A stretch of 6,559 bases of DNA from an uncultured Sutterella sp. (GCA_900764215.1 CAAFNI010000388.1:1-6559); one strand, 5' to 3'. Counted from the first letter of the stretch, positions 1 to 6,226 are shown. Translations and numbers: made by a program. Notes: a model not told the origin generated them from the sequence alone.

Positions 1-1299
1 GAGGCCGCCAAGGTCAACCCGCTCGAACGCACGCTCGACCTGGTCGTCTCCTACGCTTCCGCCGAAGAACTCACCGAAAAGTCGCTGAAGAACTACGCCA
101 AGAACGCCAAGCTTCCGGGCTTCCGCAAGGGCCATGTTCCGGCCGCTCAGATCCGCCGCATGTACGGCATGCAGGCTTATGACGAAGCCATCAACACGCT
201 CGTCGGCGAAGCCTGGCAGAAGGCCGCCACCGAAAGCGAGCTTCGCATCGCCGGCCATCCCCGCATCGAAGTCGTCAAGAACGAAGAGGACAAGGAGAAC
301 ATCCACTTCACGGCCAAGTTTGAAGTGTTCCCCGACGTTCAGGTGCCGGACTTCTCCGCCGTTGAACTCAAGCGCTACGTCTGCCCGGTGACCGACGCCG
401 AAGTCGAAAAGACGATCGACGTCATGCGCCGCCAGCGCGCCACGTACAACGTCGTCGAGCGCGCCGCCGCCAACGACGACCGCGTCAAGCTCAACTTCAA
501 GGGCAAGAAGGAAGGCGTGGAATTCCCGGGCGGCACCGCCGAAGGCTACGTGTTCGTTCTCGGCCAGGGCCGCATGCTCCCCGAATTCGAAGCCGCCGTC
601 ACGGGCATGGCCGCCGGTGAAAAGAAGACCTTCCCGATGACCTTCCCGGACGACTACGGCATCCAGGACCTCAACGGCCAGACGGTTGAGTTCGACGTTG
701 AAGTCGTCGAAGTCGCCGAACCCTCCTATCCGGAAATCGACGACGAGTTTGCCGCCAGCCTCGGCGTCAAGGCCGGCGTCGAAGCCATGCGCGCCGAAAT
801 CCGCGCCAATCTCGAACGCGAGGTCAAGGCCCGTCTCGAAGCCAAGACCAAGGCCGAAGTGATGGAAGCCGCCTTCAAGGCCTGCACCTTCGACCTTCCG
901 ACGTGCGTCGTCGACGAACAGTGCGAAGCTCTCCGCCAGCAGATGGAAACCGATCTTGCCGGCCGCGGCATCGATTCCAAGAAGATGCCCGCCATGCCGG
1001 CCGACGCCTCCAAGCCGCAGGCTGAGCGCCGCGTCCGCCTCGGCCTCTTCGTCGAAGCTCTGATCGCTCAGGAACACATCACCGCTTCCGAAGAACAGGT
1101 TCGCGAAATCGCCGCCGACATCGCTTCGAGCTACGAAAAGCCGGAAGAAGTCGTCGAATTCATCATGAAGGACCGCAACCGCGTGGCCAATCTCCGCGCC
1201 CAGGCCACGGAAACCAACGTGACCGAATGGATCCTCGGCAAGGCCAAGACTGTTGACGAAACGGTTGAATTCGACAAGCTGATGTCCGGCCAGTTCTAA
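1..1299 (+). CDS. tig: Trigger factor, ribosome-associated chaperone and prolyl isomerase (5' end cut by window)
   Basis: Trigger factor binds the ribosome near the peptide exit tunnel and shelters nascent chains in the cytosol; it also has peptidyl-prolyl isomerase activity. The open frame runs from base 1 without a start codon and ends at TAA, giving 432 visible residues, about the full length of the E. coli protein, so only a few N-terminal residues are missing. The ribosome-binding signature GFRKGHVP lies at visible residues 40-47 (E. coli GFRKGKVP). An FKBP-type isomerase domain follows at about 155-240, with VLGQGRMLPEFE and the TFPDDYG segment, then the helical C-terminal chaperone domain to the end, including AYEKPEEV-like helices (here SYEKPEEVVEFIM). 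An internal ATG at 160 would remove the ribosome-binding motif and is not the start. Codon use is strongly biased (GCC, AAG, CTC, mostly GAA for Glu), as expected for an abundant protein. It is separated from clpP by a terminator, so it is probably its own transcription unit. Confidence 0.97.
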   Translation, partial: EAAKVNPLERTLDLVVSYASAEELTEKSLKNYAKNAKLPGFRKGHVPAAQIRRMYGMQAYDEAINTLVGEAWQKAATESELRIAGHPRIEVVKNEEDKENIHFTAKFEVFPDVQVPDFSAVELKRYVCPVTDAEVEKTIDVMRRQRATYNVVERAAANDDRVKLNFKGKKEGVEFPGGTAEGYVFVLGQGRMLPEFEAAVTGMAAGEKKTFPMTFPDDYGIQDLNGQTVEFDVEVVEVAEPSYPEIDDEFAASLGVKAGVEAMRAEIRANLEREVKARLEAKTKAEVMEAAFKACTFDLPTCVVDEQCEALRQQMETDLAGRGIDSKKMPAMPADASKPQAERRVRLGLFVEALIAQEHITASEEQVREIAADIASSYEKPEEVVEFIMKDRNRVANLRAQATETNVTEWILGKAKTVDETVEFDKLMSGQF

Positions 1300-1321
1300 C
1301 CGAACCGGACGACGCCGGACA

Positions 1322-1347
1322 ATCGGGCGCGGACAGCCGCGCCCGGT
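1322..1347 (+). other. Strong GC stem-loop just after tig
   Basis: A perfect 9-bp stem pairs CGGGCGCGG (1324-1332) with CCGCGCCCG (1337-1345) around the loop ACAG, and can extend by a G-U and an A-U pair. Only a short TCTT follows, so it is a poor terminator alone. It lies 22 bases after the tig stop and just ahead of the better terminator. Inference: it protects the tig mRNA 3' end from exonucleases or slows polymerase before the terminator. Confidence 0.7.
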
Positions 1348-1360
1348 CTTGATCGACTTG

Positions 1361-1402
1361 AGAGGCATCGCGGACTACCCGCCGGATGCCTCTTTTTATT
1401 TT
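1361..1402 (+). terminator. Intrinsic terminator of tig
   Basis: AGAGGCATC (1361-1369) pairs perfectly with GATGCCTCT (1385-1393), nine base pairs. The inside can add GCGG (1370-1373) with CCGC (1379-1382), leaving a five-base loop and a two-base bulge. The stem runs directly into a T-rich tract (TTTTTATTTT, ending at 1402). This is the classical Rho-independent layout and should separate tig from clpP transcription. The 3' arm contains an ATG at 1386 in frame with clpP, which is therefore not a plausible clpP start. Confidence 0.9.
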
Positions 1403-1418
1403 CCGCCCCCGCGGGCGG
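1403..1418 (+). other. Third GC hairpin in the tig-clpP gap
   Basis: CCGCCC (1403-1408) pairs with GGGCGG (1413-1418) around CCGC, right after the T tract of the tig terminator. A TTTT run begins four bases past the stem. It could be a back-up terminator. It also occupies the place where the -35 element for the proposed clpP -10 box would sit. Function is inferred only. Confidence 0.45.
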
Positions 1419-1439
1419 GAGCTTTTCCTCGGCCTCCGC

Positions 1440-1445
1440 TACAAT
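1440..1445 (+). promoter_or_regulatory. Probable clpP -10 element
   Basis: TACAAT matches the sigma-70 -10 consensus at five of six positions and lies 39 bases before the clpP ATG, after the tig terminator, where a clpPX promoter is expected. No good -35 hexamer is present 16-18 bases upstream; that stretch is the GGGAGC region beside a GC hairpin. The promoter may be weak, activator-dependent or wrongly placed. Confidence 0.4.
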
Positions 1446-1484
1446 CGGCAGATACTCCTTTTTCCCTCAAGCGAAGAAAAAAAC

Positions 1485-2084
1485 ATGCTAGTCCCTTATG
1501 TCATTGAAGACACCGGCCGCGGCGAACGCAGCTACGACATCTATTCGCGCCTCCTTCGCGACCGCATCATCTTTCTCACGGGCGAAGTGAACGATCAGTC
1601 CGCCAGTCTCGTGATCGCGCAGATGCTCTTTCTCGAAAGCGAGAATCCGGACAAGGACATCTACTTCTACATCAACAGTCCGGGCGGATCCGTTTCCGCC
1701 GGCATGGGCATCTATGACACGATGAAGTTCATTCGTCCGAAGGTCTGCACGATCTGCGTGGGCCTTGCCGCCTCCATGGGCGCGCTCCTCTTGAGCTCGG
1801 GCGAGAAGGGCCGCCGCTACGCGCTGCCGCACTCCCGCGTCATGATCCATCAGCCGCTCGGCGGCATTCAGGGCCAGGCGACGGAAATCGAGATCACGGC
1901 CCGTCAGATCCTCCGCACGAAGCAGGAGCTCAATCAGATTCTGGCCGACAACTGCGGCAAGCCCGTCTCCGAAGTTTCGCTCGACACCGAGCGCGACTAT
2001 TGGCTTGTGGGCGAAGAGGCCATGAACGACGGTCTCGTCGACCGCATCTTCACGACGCGCGCCGAACTTGAAAAGGCGCTCTGA
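1485..2084 (+). CDS. clpP: ATP-dependent Clp protease proteolytic subunit ClpP
   Basis: ClpP is the cytosolic serine peptidase that forms a two-ring, fourteen-subunit chamber and cuts chains fed in by ClpX (or ClpA). The 199-residue product has the catalytic triad at Ser97 (AASMGA), His122 (MIHQPLGG) and Asp171 (DTERDYW), exactly the spacing of mature E. coli ClpP. Residues Tyr60, Tyr62 and Phe82, part of the pocket that receives the ClpX docking loop, are present. The start is ATG 1485: the protein begins MLVPYVIEDT, matching the mature E. coli N-terminus, so no propeptide is encoded from this start. An in-frame ATG at 1386 lies inside the tig terminator and would add 33 unrelated residues, so I reject it. 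There is no clear Shine-Dalgarno site; the start is preceded by an A-rich stretch with seven A's (1477-1483). The gene is followed 21 bases later by clpX, evidently in one operon. Confidence 0.97.
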   Translation: MLVPYVIEDTGRGERSYDIYSRLLRDRIIFLTGEVNDQSASLVIAQMLFLESENPDKDIYFYINSPGGSVSAGMGIYDTMKFIRPKVCTICVGLAASMGALLLSSGEKGRRYALPHSRVMIHQPLGGIQGQATEIEITARQILRTKQELNQILADNCGKPVSEVSLDTERDYWLVGEEAMNDGLVDRIFTTRAELEKAL

Positions 2085-2092
2085 GCGGAAAC

Positions 2093-2097
2093 GAGGT
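2093..2097 (+). promoter_or_regulatory. Ribosome binding site of clpX
   Basis: GAGGT sits eight bases before the clpX ATG, a good Shine-Dalgarno match and distance. A TAA in the clpX frame at 2097-2099 overlaps it, so no start further upstream is possible. This fixes the unusually short ClpX N-terminus. Confidence 0.8.
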
Positions 2098-2105
2098 AAC
2101 ACGAC

Positions 2106-3335
2106 ATGCGAACCTGTTCTTTCTGCGGCCGCAGCGAGAGCGAATGCAAGGAGCTCTTTTCCGGCATTCGCGGCGAACTCATCTGCGGCGACTGCATCCG
2201 CTCCATGAACGACGAGCTCAAGAGCGGCCCCGCGTCCGAATCCGCGCCGCAGGCGGCGCCTGCGGCTGAAAAGCCCCTGCCCAAGCCCAAGGAGCTCTAC
2301 GACCTGCTCGATCAGTACGTGGTGGGGCAGGAGCGCGCCAAGCGCACGCTCTCCGTTGCGGTCTACAACCACTACAAGCGTCTGAAGAACCAGGCCGACG
2401 CCTCGCGATCGGTCGAACTGCAGAAGTCTAACCTTCTTCTGATAGGCCCCACGGGCTCGGGCAAGACGCTGCTCGCGCAGACGCTCGCCCGCGCGCTTGA
2501 CGTGCCGTTCGCCATCGCCGACGCGACGACGCTCACCGAGGCGGGCTACGTGGGCGAGGACGTCGAAAACATCGTCGCCAAGCTCGTTCAGGCCGCCGAC
2601 GGCGACATTGAGCGCGCTCAGCGGGGCATCATCTATCTCGACGAAATCGACAAGATCGCCCGAAAGAGCGAAAATCCGTCGATTACGCGCGACGTATCCG
2701 GCGAGGGCGTTCAGCAGGCGTTGCTCAAGCTCGTTGAGGGCACCGTTGCGAGCATGCCCGCCCAGGGCGGCCGAAAGAATCCGGGCAAGGCCATGATCCA
2801 GGTCGACACGACCCAGATTCTCTTCATCTGCGGCGGCGCATTCGACGGCATGCAGAGCATCATCAGCCGCCGGACTGAAAAGGCGGAGATGGGCTTCGGC
2901 GGACGCGTCTTCAGCAAGGACGGCGACAAGAGCCTCACCAAGGTGTACAACCAGGTTGAGCCCGCCGACCTCGTCAAGTACGGTCTCATTCCCGAACTCG
3001 TCGGCCGTCTGCCGGTGATTGCGGCTCTTGAGGAGCTCGACGAAAAGGCGCTCATCGCCATTCTGACGCAGCCCAAGAACGCCATCGTGCGCCAGTATCA
3101 GGCGCTGCTCGGCATGGAGGACGTGGAGCTCGAATTCACGCCCGACGCACTCAAGGCCGTCGCCGAGAAGGCCATCGCCCGCAAGACGGGAGCGCGCGGC
3201 CTTCGCTCCATCGTCGAGGGCGTGCTCCTTGACGCCATGTTCGACATTCCGACCCGCGGCAACATCGCCCGGGCCCGCGTCACGCGCGAAACGGTCGAAA
3301 AGGGAGCTCCCGTCGAGCTCGTGGAGCGCGATTGA
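2106..3335 (+). CDS. clpX: ATP-dependent Clp protease ATP-binding subunit ClpX
   Basis: ClpX is a hexameric AAA+ unfoldase that recognises tagged substrates (such as ssrA-tagged proteins) and threads them into ClpP. The 409-residue protein starts with the zinc-binding domain, Cys4-x2-Cys7 and Cys27-x2-Cys30, followed by an Ala/Pro-rich linker (about 39-60). The AAA+ module has Walker A GPTGSGKT (114-121), pore-loop Tyr148 in GYVGED, Walker B Asp179-Glu180 in YLDEID, arginine finger Arg301 in VGRLP, and sensor-2 Arg364 in TGARGLR. The ClpP docking loop reads Met262-Gly263-Phe264, where E. coli has IGF. The N-terminus is about 11 residues shorter than in E. coli and begins three residues before the first zinc Cys; an upstream in-frame stop confirms ATG 2106. 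It is co-transcribed with clpP. Family identity is certain from near-continuous similarity to E. coli ClpX recalled from memory. Confidence 0.98.
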   Translation: MRTCSFCGRSESECKELFSGIRGELICGDCIRSMNDELKSGPASESAPQAAPAAEKPLPKPKELYDLLDQYVVGQERAKRTLSVAVYNHYKRLKNQADASRSVELQKSNLLLIGPTGSGKTLLAQTLARALDVPFAIADATTLTEAGYVGEDVENIVAKLVQAADGDIERAQRGIIYLDEIDKIARKSENPSITRDVSGEGVQQALLKLVEGTVASMPAQGGRKNPGKAMIQVDTTQILFICGGAFDGMQSIISRRTEKAEMGFGGRVFSKDGDKSLTKVYNQVEPADLVKYGLIPELVGRLPVIAALEELDEKALIAILTQPKNAIVRQYQALLGMEDVELEFTPDALKAVAEKAIARKTGARGLRSIVEGVLLDAMFDIPTRGNIARARVTRETVEKGAPVELVERD

Positions 3336-3355
3336 CGCGCACGGCCTGGATTGGG

Positions 3356-3384
3356 CTTGAAAACGGGGGTGAAAGCCCCCATAT
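3356..3384 (+). promoter_or_regulatory. Sigma-32 (RpoH) heat-shock promoter of lon
   Basis: CTTGAAA (3356-3362) is a perfect match to the sigma-32 -35 consensus, and CCCCATAT (3377-3384) matches the -10 consensus CCCCATNT fully. The 14-base spacer is typical. Transcription should begin near 3391-3393, leaving a leader of about 30 bases before lon. This fits the known heat-shock control of lon in E. coli. Overlapping sigma-70-like hexamers (TTGAAA 3357-3362 and TATAGT 3382-3387) are 19 bases apart, longer than optimal, and could give basal expression. Confidence 0.92.
3365..3380 (+). other. GAAA-tetraloop hairpin inside the lon promoter
   Basis: GGGGG (3365-3369) pairs with CCCCC (3376-3380), with a closing T-G wobble around the loop GAAA (3371-3374), a GNRA tetraloop. 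It lies 29 bases after the clpX stop. Its 3' arm is also the CCCC of the sigma-32 -10 box. It would be absent from RNA started at the lon promoter but present in RNA reading through from clpX. No T tract follows, so it is not a standard terminator. Confidence 0.6.
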
Positions 3385-3411
3385 AGTCAAGACCGAACAG
3401 AATCACTCATT

Positions 3412-3415
3412 AGGA
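3412..3415 (+). promoter_or_regulatory. Ribosome binding site deciding the TTG start of lon
   Basis: AGGA lies eight bases before TTG 3424. No in-frame ATG or GTG occurs between the predicted transcription start and this TTG. The first in-frame ATG inside lon is about 24 codons further on, in RDMVIF, and would cut the first strand of the N-terminal domain. The site therefore supports a TTG initiation codon. Confidence 0.7.
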
Positions 3416-3423
3416 CTACAGAT

Positions 3424-5913
3424 TTGGATAACAAGATCGACGGGGTTGCCAAGTACCCCGAACACATCGAAGTGCCGGCCGTTGCCGTGCGAGACATGGT
3501 GATCTTCCCCTCGACGCTCGCCCCTGTCTTCATGGGACGCCCGGTGTCGGTTGACGCCGCGCGCAAGGCCTATCACTCCGAAACCAAATACGTTTTCGTC
3601 GTCACGCAGAAAGACCCTGATGTGGACAGTCCCGAGCAGGAGGACTGCTATCAGGTCGGGACGCTTTCGACCGTCATGCAGTTCTTCACGCTCCCCGACG
3701 GCACTTCCAAGATGCTCGTGGAGGGGCTTGTGCGCTATAAGCTCGATTCGCTTGAGGAGCGCGACGGCATGCTTGTGGCCCGCGCGACGCGCTTTGAGAC
3801 CGTCGTCTCCGATGCTCGCACGGTTCAGACGCAGCGAAGCCGCCTGATCAGCGAATGGAAGAATTTTTCCAAGATGAGCAGCAAGGACGACAAGGATGCG
3901 CGCTTTGAGACGGAGAGCAACCCCGAGCGCCTGGTCGACCTTGTTTGCGGTCAGACGCCCGGCAAGGCGTCCGAAAAGATGCGCATCCTTGAAGAACCCG
4001 ACCTCGTGAAGCGTTTTGAGTTCGCAATTGAGCATCTGCTCAACCAGGGTGATGTGCTGAAGCTTCAGTCCCGCATCGATGGCCGCGTCAAGCGCCAGAT
4101 GGAGAAGAACCAGCGCGATTACTACCTCAACGAGCAGATGAAGGCCATCCGCAAGGAGCTCGGCGACACCGGCGACGGCGCCGAGGACGAATACGCCGAC
4201 CTTGAAAAGCGCATCGCCGATGCGAAGATGCCCAAGTATGCCGACGAGACCGCCCGCAACGAGCTTCGCCGCCTGCGCCAGATGCCGGCGATGAGCTCCG
4301 AGTCCGTCGTGGTGCGCAACTACATCGAGACGCTCACGGACTATCCGTGGACGAAGAAGTCCCGCGTCTCGCGCGACCTTGACGCGGCGGCCCGCATTCT
4401 TGACGAGGATCATTCCGGCCTTGAAAAGGTGAAGGAGCGGATCCTTGAGTATCTCGCCGTTCAAAAGCGCGTGGGCAAGGTGAAGTCTCCGATTCTCTGC
4501 TTCGTGGGGGCGCCCGGCGTCGGCAAGACTTCGCTCGGCGAGTCCATCGCTCGTGCGACGGGACGCAAGTTCGTGCGCATGGCCCTGGGCGGCGTGCGCG
4601 ATGAAAGTGAAATCCGCGGGCATCGCCGCACCTACGTGGGATCGATGCCCGGCCAGATCGTCAAGAGCATGATCCGCGCGGGCGTGCGCAATCCGCTCTT
4701 CCTGCTCGATGAAATCGACAAGATGGGTTCGGATCGGCGCGGCGATCCGTCTTCGGCCATGCTTGAGGTGCTCGATCCGCAGCAGAACAATGCGTTCGCC
4801 GACCACTACATGGAGATTCCGGTGGATCTCTCCGACGTGATGTTCGTGGCCACTTCCAACAGCTACGACATTCCGCCGGCGCTTCTTGACCGCATGGAGG
4901 TGATCTCGCTTTCGGGCTACACCGAGGAGGAGAAGCTTCACATCGCCGAGCATCATCTGATTCCGAAGCAGCTCCGCGCCACGGGCCTCAAGCCCGAAGA
5001 GGTCGATCTCACGCATGAGGCCCTCCTCGACATCATCCGCTTCTGGACCCGCGAGGCGGGCGTGCGCGGACTCGAGCGCTTCATCGGCAAGATTTTCCGC
5101 AAGGTCGTGCTGGCCGCCGACAAGAAGGGCGGCCGCTTGGGAGAGAAGACGGTGGTCAAGCCGGAGGATCTCAGCAAGTATCTCGGCCCGGCCACGTACA
5201 CGATCGCCCTTGCCCTCGAGAAGCCGCGCGTGGGCGTCGTCAACGGCCTCGTCTGGACGTCCGTGGGCGGCGACATGCTCACGGTCGAAGCGCAGATCTT
5301 CCCCGGCAAGGGCGCGGTGGTGCGCACGGGCAGTCTCGGCGACGTGCTGAAGGAAAGCGTTGAAACGGCGCGTTCCGTGGTGCGCGCGCGCGCCGAGCAG
5401 CTCGGGATCGATCCAAAGCGCTTCTATGAGACCGACCTGCACGTGCACTATCCTGAAGGCAGCACTCCGAAGGAGGGACCGTCGGCCGGCGCCGCCACGA
5501 CCCTGGCAATCATTTCGGCCATGACCGGAATACCGGTGCGCTCCGACGTTGCCATGACGGGCGAAATCACGCTTCACGGCGAAGTGCTCGAGATCGGCGG
5601 CCTCAAGGAAAAGCTCCTGGCCGCGGTTCGCGCCGGCTGCACGAAGGTTCTGATCCCCGAGATCAACCAGCGGGATCTCGTGGAATTGCCCGAATCGGCC
5701 AAATCGAGAATCGAGATCGTTCCCGTGAAGACCATTGAGGAAGTGCTCGCTCACGCACTCGTGCGTCAGCCCGAGCCGCTTCCGGCCGACGCCGGCAAGG
5801 CCAAGTCCGCATCCGAGGCCAAGTCCGCGGATGCGCCGGCCGATGCCTCGGCCGCCAAGCCCGCCAAGTCCCGCAGCGCCAGGAAAAAGCCCGCGCAGGA
5901 GGCGAATGCCTGA
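3424..5913 (+). CDS. lon: ATP-dependent protease Lon (LonA type), TTG start
   Basis: Lon is a cytosolic, hexameric AAA+ serine protease that degrades misfolded proteins and selected regulators. The 829-residue product has the LonA order: N-terminal substrate-binding domain from about residue 13 (HIEVPAVAVRD) to about 215; a helical segment with KRQMEKNQRDYYLNEQM; the AAA+ module with Walker A GAPGVGKT (362-369), Walker B Asp429-Glu430, arginine finger Arg490 and sensor-2 Arg548; and the protease domain with the catalytic dyad Ser687 (in PKEGPSAG) and Lys730 (in GGLKEKLL), 43 residues apart as in E. coli. It is about 45 residues longer than the 784-residue E. coli protein, mainly because of a low-complexity Ala/Lys/Ser/Pro tail (about 783-829). 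The TTG start is chosen from the AGGA site and preserved N-terminal homology. It has its own heat-shock promoter after clpX and a strong hairpin after its stop. No broken motif is seen, so the enzyme should be active. Confidence 0.98.
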   Translation: MDNKIDGVAKYPEHIEVPAVAVRDMVIFPSTLAPVFMGRPVSVDAARKAYHSETKYVFVVTQKDPDVDSPEQEDCYQVGTLSTVMQFFTLPDGTSKMLVEGLVRYKLDSLEERDGMLVARATRFETVVSDARTVQTQRSRLISEWKNFSKMSSKDDKDARFETESNPERLVDLVCGQTPGKASEKMRILEEPDLVKRFEFAIEHLLNQGDVLKLQSRIDGRVKRQMEKNQRDYYLNEQMKAIRKELGDTGDGAEDEYADLEKRIADAKMPKYADETARNELRRLRQMPAMSSESVVVRNYIETLTDYPWTKKSRVSRDLDAAARILDEDHSGLEKVKERILEYLAVQKRVGKVKSPILCFVGAPGVGKTSLGESIARATGRKFVRMALGGVRDESEIRGHRRTYVGSMPGQIVKSMIRAGVRNPLFLLDEIDKMGSDRRGDPSSAMLEVLDPQQNNAFADHYMEIPVDLSDVMFVATSNSYDIPPALLDRMEVISLSGYTEEEKLHIAEHHLIPKQLRATGLKPEEVDLTHEALLDIIRFWTREAGVRGLERFIGKIFRKVVLAADKKGGRLGEKTVVKPEDLSKYLGPATYTIALALEKPRVGVVNGLVWTSVGGDMLTVEAQIFPGKGAVVRTGSLGDVLKESVETARSVVRARAEQLGIDPKRFYETDLHVHYPEGSTPKEGPSAGAATTLAIISAMTGIPVRSDVAMTGEITLHGEVLEIGGLKEKLLAAVRAGCTKVLIPEINQRDLVELPESAKSRIEIVPVKTIEEVLAHALVRQPEPLPADAGKAKSASEAKSADAPADASAAKPAKSRSARKKPAQEANA
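5797..5832 (+). repeat. Two 18-base tandem units in the Lon tail
   Basis: Two adjacent 18-base units (5797-5814 and 5815-5832) share the 13-base core AGGCCAAGTCCGC and encode KAKSAS and EAKSAD. They keep the reading frame, so unit gain or loss would only change tail length. The repeat suggests that the Lon tail grew by slippage or short duplication. Confidence 0.65.
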
Positions 5914-5962
5914 GCGCAGCGGTAGCTCCCGGCCGTGAGGGCGGTCGGACTGTGAACGCTGA

Positions 5963-5992
5963 TCGGCCCGTTCGCGCAAGCGGACGGGCCGA
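5963..5992 (+). terminator. GCAA-capped hairpin after lon, probable terminator
   Basis: TCGGCCCGT (5963-5971) pairs perfectly with ACGGGCCGA (5984-5992). Inside, TCGC pairs with GCGG (one U-G wobble) around the loop GCAA. That gives 13 continuous pairs topped by a GNRA tetraloop, 49 bases after the lon stop. The downstream AAGCATTT holds only three T's, so classical termination may be weak; 3' end protection is an alternative. Confidence 0.55.
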
Positions 5993-6023
5993 AAGCATTT
6001 GCATGGGCGCGAAAGCTCAAGAA

Positions 6024-6041
6024 ATACCGTGTTTGCGGTAT
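6024..6041 (+). other. Inverted repeat upstream of the tRNA-Val promoter
   Basis: ATACCG (6024-6029) is mirrored by CGGTAT (6036-6041) around TGTTTG. It ends 21 bases before the proposed -10 box of the tRNA-Val gene. It could be a protein-binding dyad, a small hairpin or chance; a six-base arm is weak evidence. Confidence 0.3.
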
Positions 6042-6062
6042 GGCTCTTCGGAAGGCTTCGTG

Positions 6063-6068
6063 TACAAT
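6063..6068 (+). promoter_or_regulatory. Possible -10 element for the tRNA genes
   Basis: TACAAT, identical to the proposed clpP -10 box, lies 51 bases before tRNA-Val and after the lon hairpin. I see no convincing -35 hexamer 16-18 bases upstream. Its position is right for a tRNA promoter, but the assignment is tentative. Confidence 0.45.
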
Positions 6069-6119
6069 CCGAATTCTGCAGTGCGCTTTTCGAGGCGCTG
6101 TGCGGAACTTTTGCACCGG

Positions 6120-6195
6120 GGGTGCTTAGCTCAGTTGGTAGAGCACCGCCTTTACACGGCGATGGTCGGGAGTTCGACCCTCTCAGCACCCACCA
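6120..6195 (+). tRNA. tRNA-Val, anticodon UAC
   Basis: A complete 76-base cloverleaf. The acceptor GGGTGCT (6120-6126) pairs with AGCACCC (6185-6191), followed by A and an encoded CCA. The D arm is GCTC/GAGC. The anticodon loop TTTACAC (6151-6157) has TAC at 6153-6155, reading valine GUA and, by U34 wobble, other GUN codons. The T arm is GGGAG-TTCGACC-CTCTC with one G-T pair. The outermost anticodon-stem position is C-A (6146 with 6162), a mismatch. It is the first tRNA after lon. Confidence 0.97.
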
Positions 6196-6226
6196 AACGG
6201 CAAAGTCGGGAAGGATTGAAAACTTC

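Noticed and set aside
1357..1385. Sigma-32-like -35 CTTGAGA before clpP
   Set aside because: No acceptable CCCCAT-type -10 lies 13-15 bases downstream (only CCCGCCGG), and the site overlaps the tig terminator stem. Heat-shock control of clpP is plausible from family knowledge but not shown here.
1386..1484. Extension of ClpP to an upstream in-frame ATG at 1386
   Set aside because: That ATG is inside the 3' arm of the tig terminator, and the added 33 residues do not resemble a ClpP propeptide.
1488..2372. A 294-codon minus-strand frame over clpP and the start of clpX
   Set aside because: It lies antisense to two certain genes, has Arg/Ala/Gly-rich low-information sequence and no family features.
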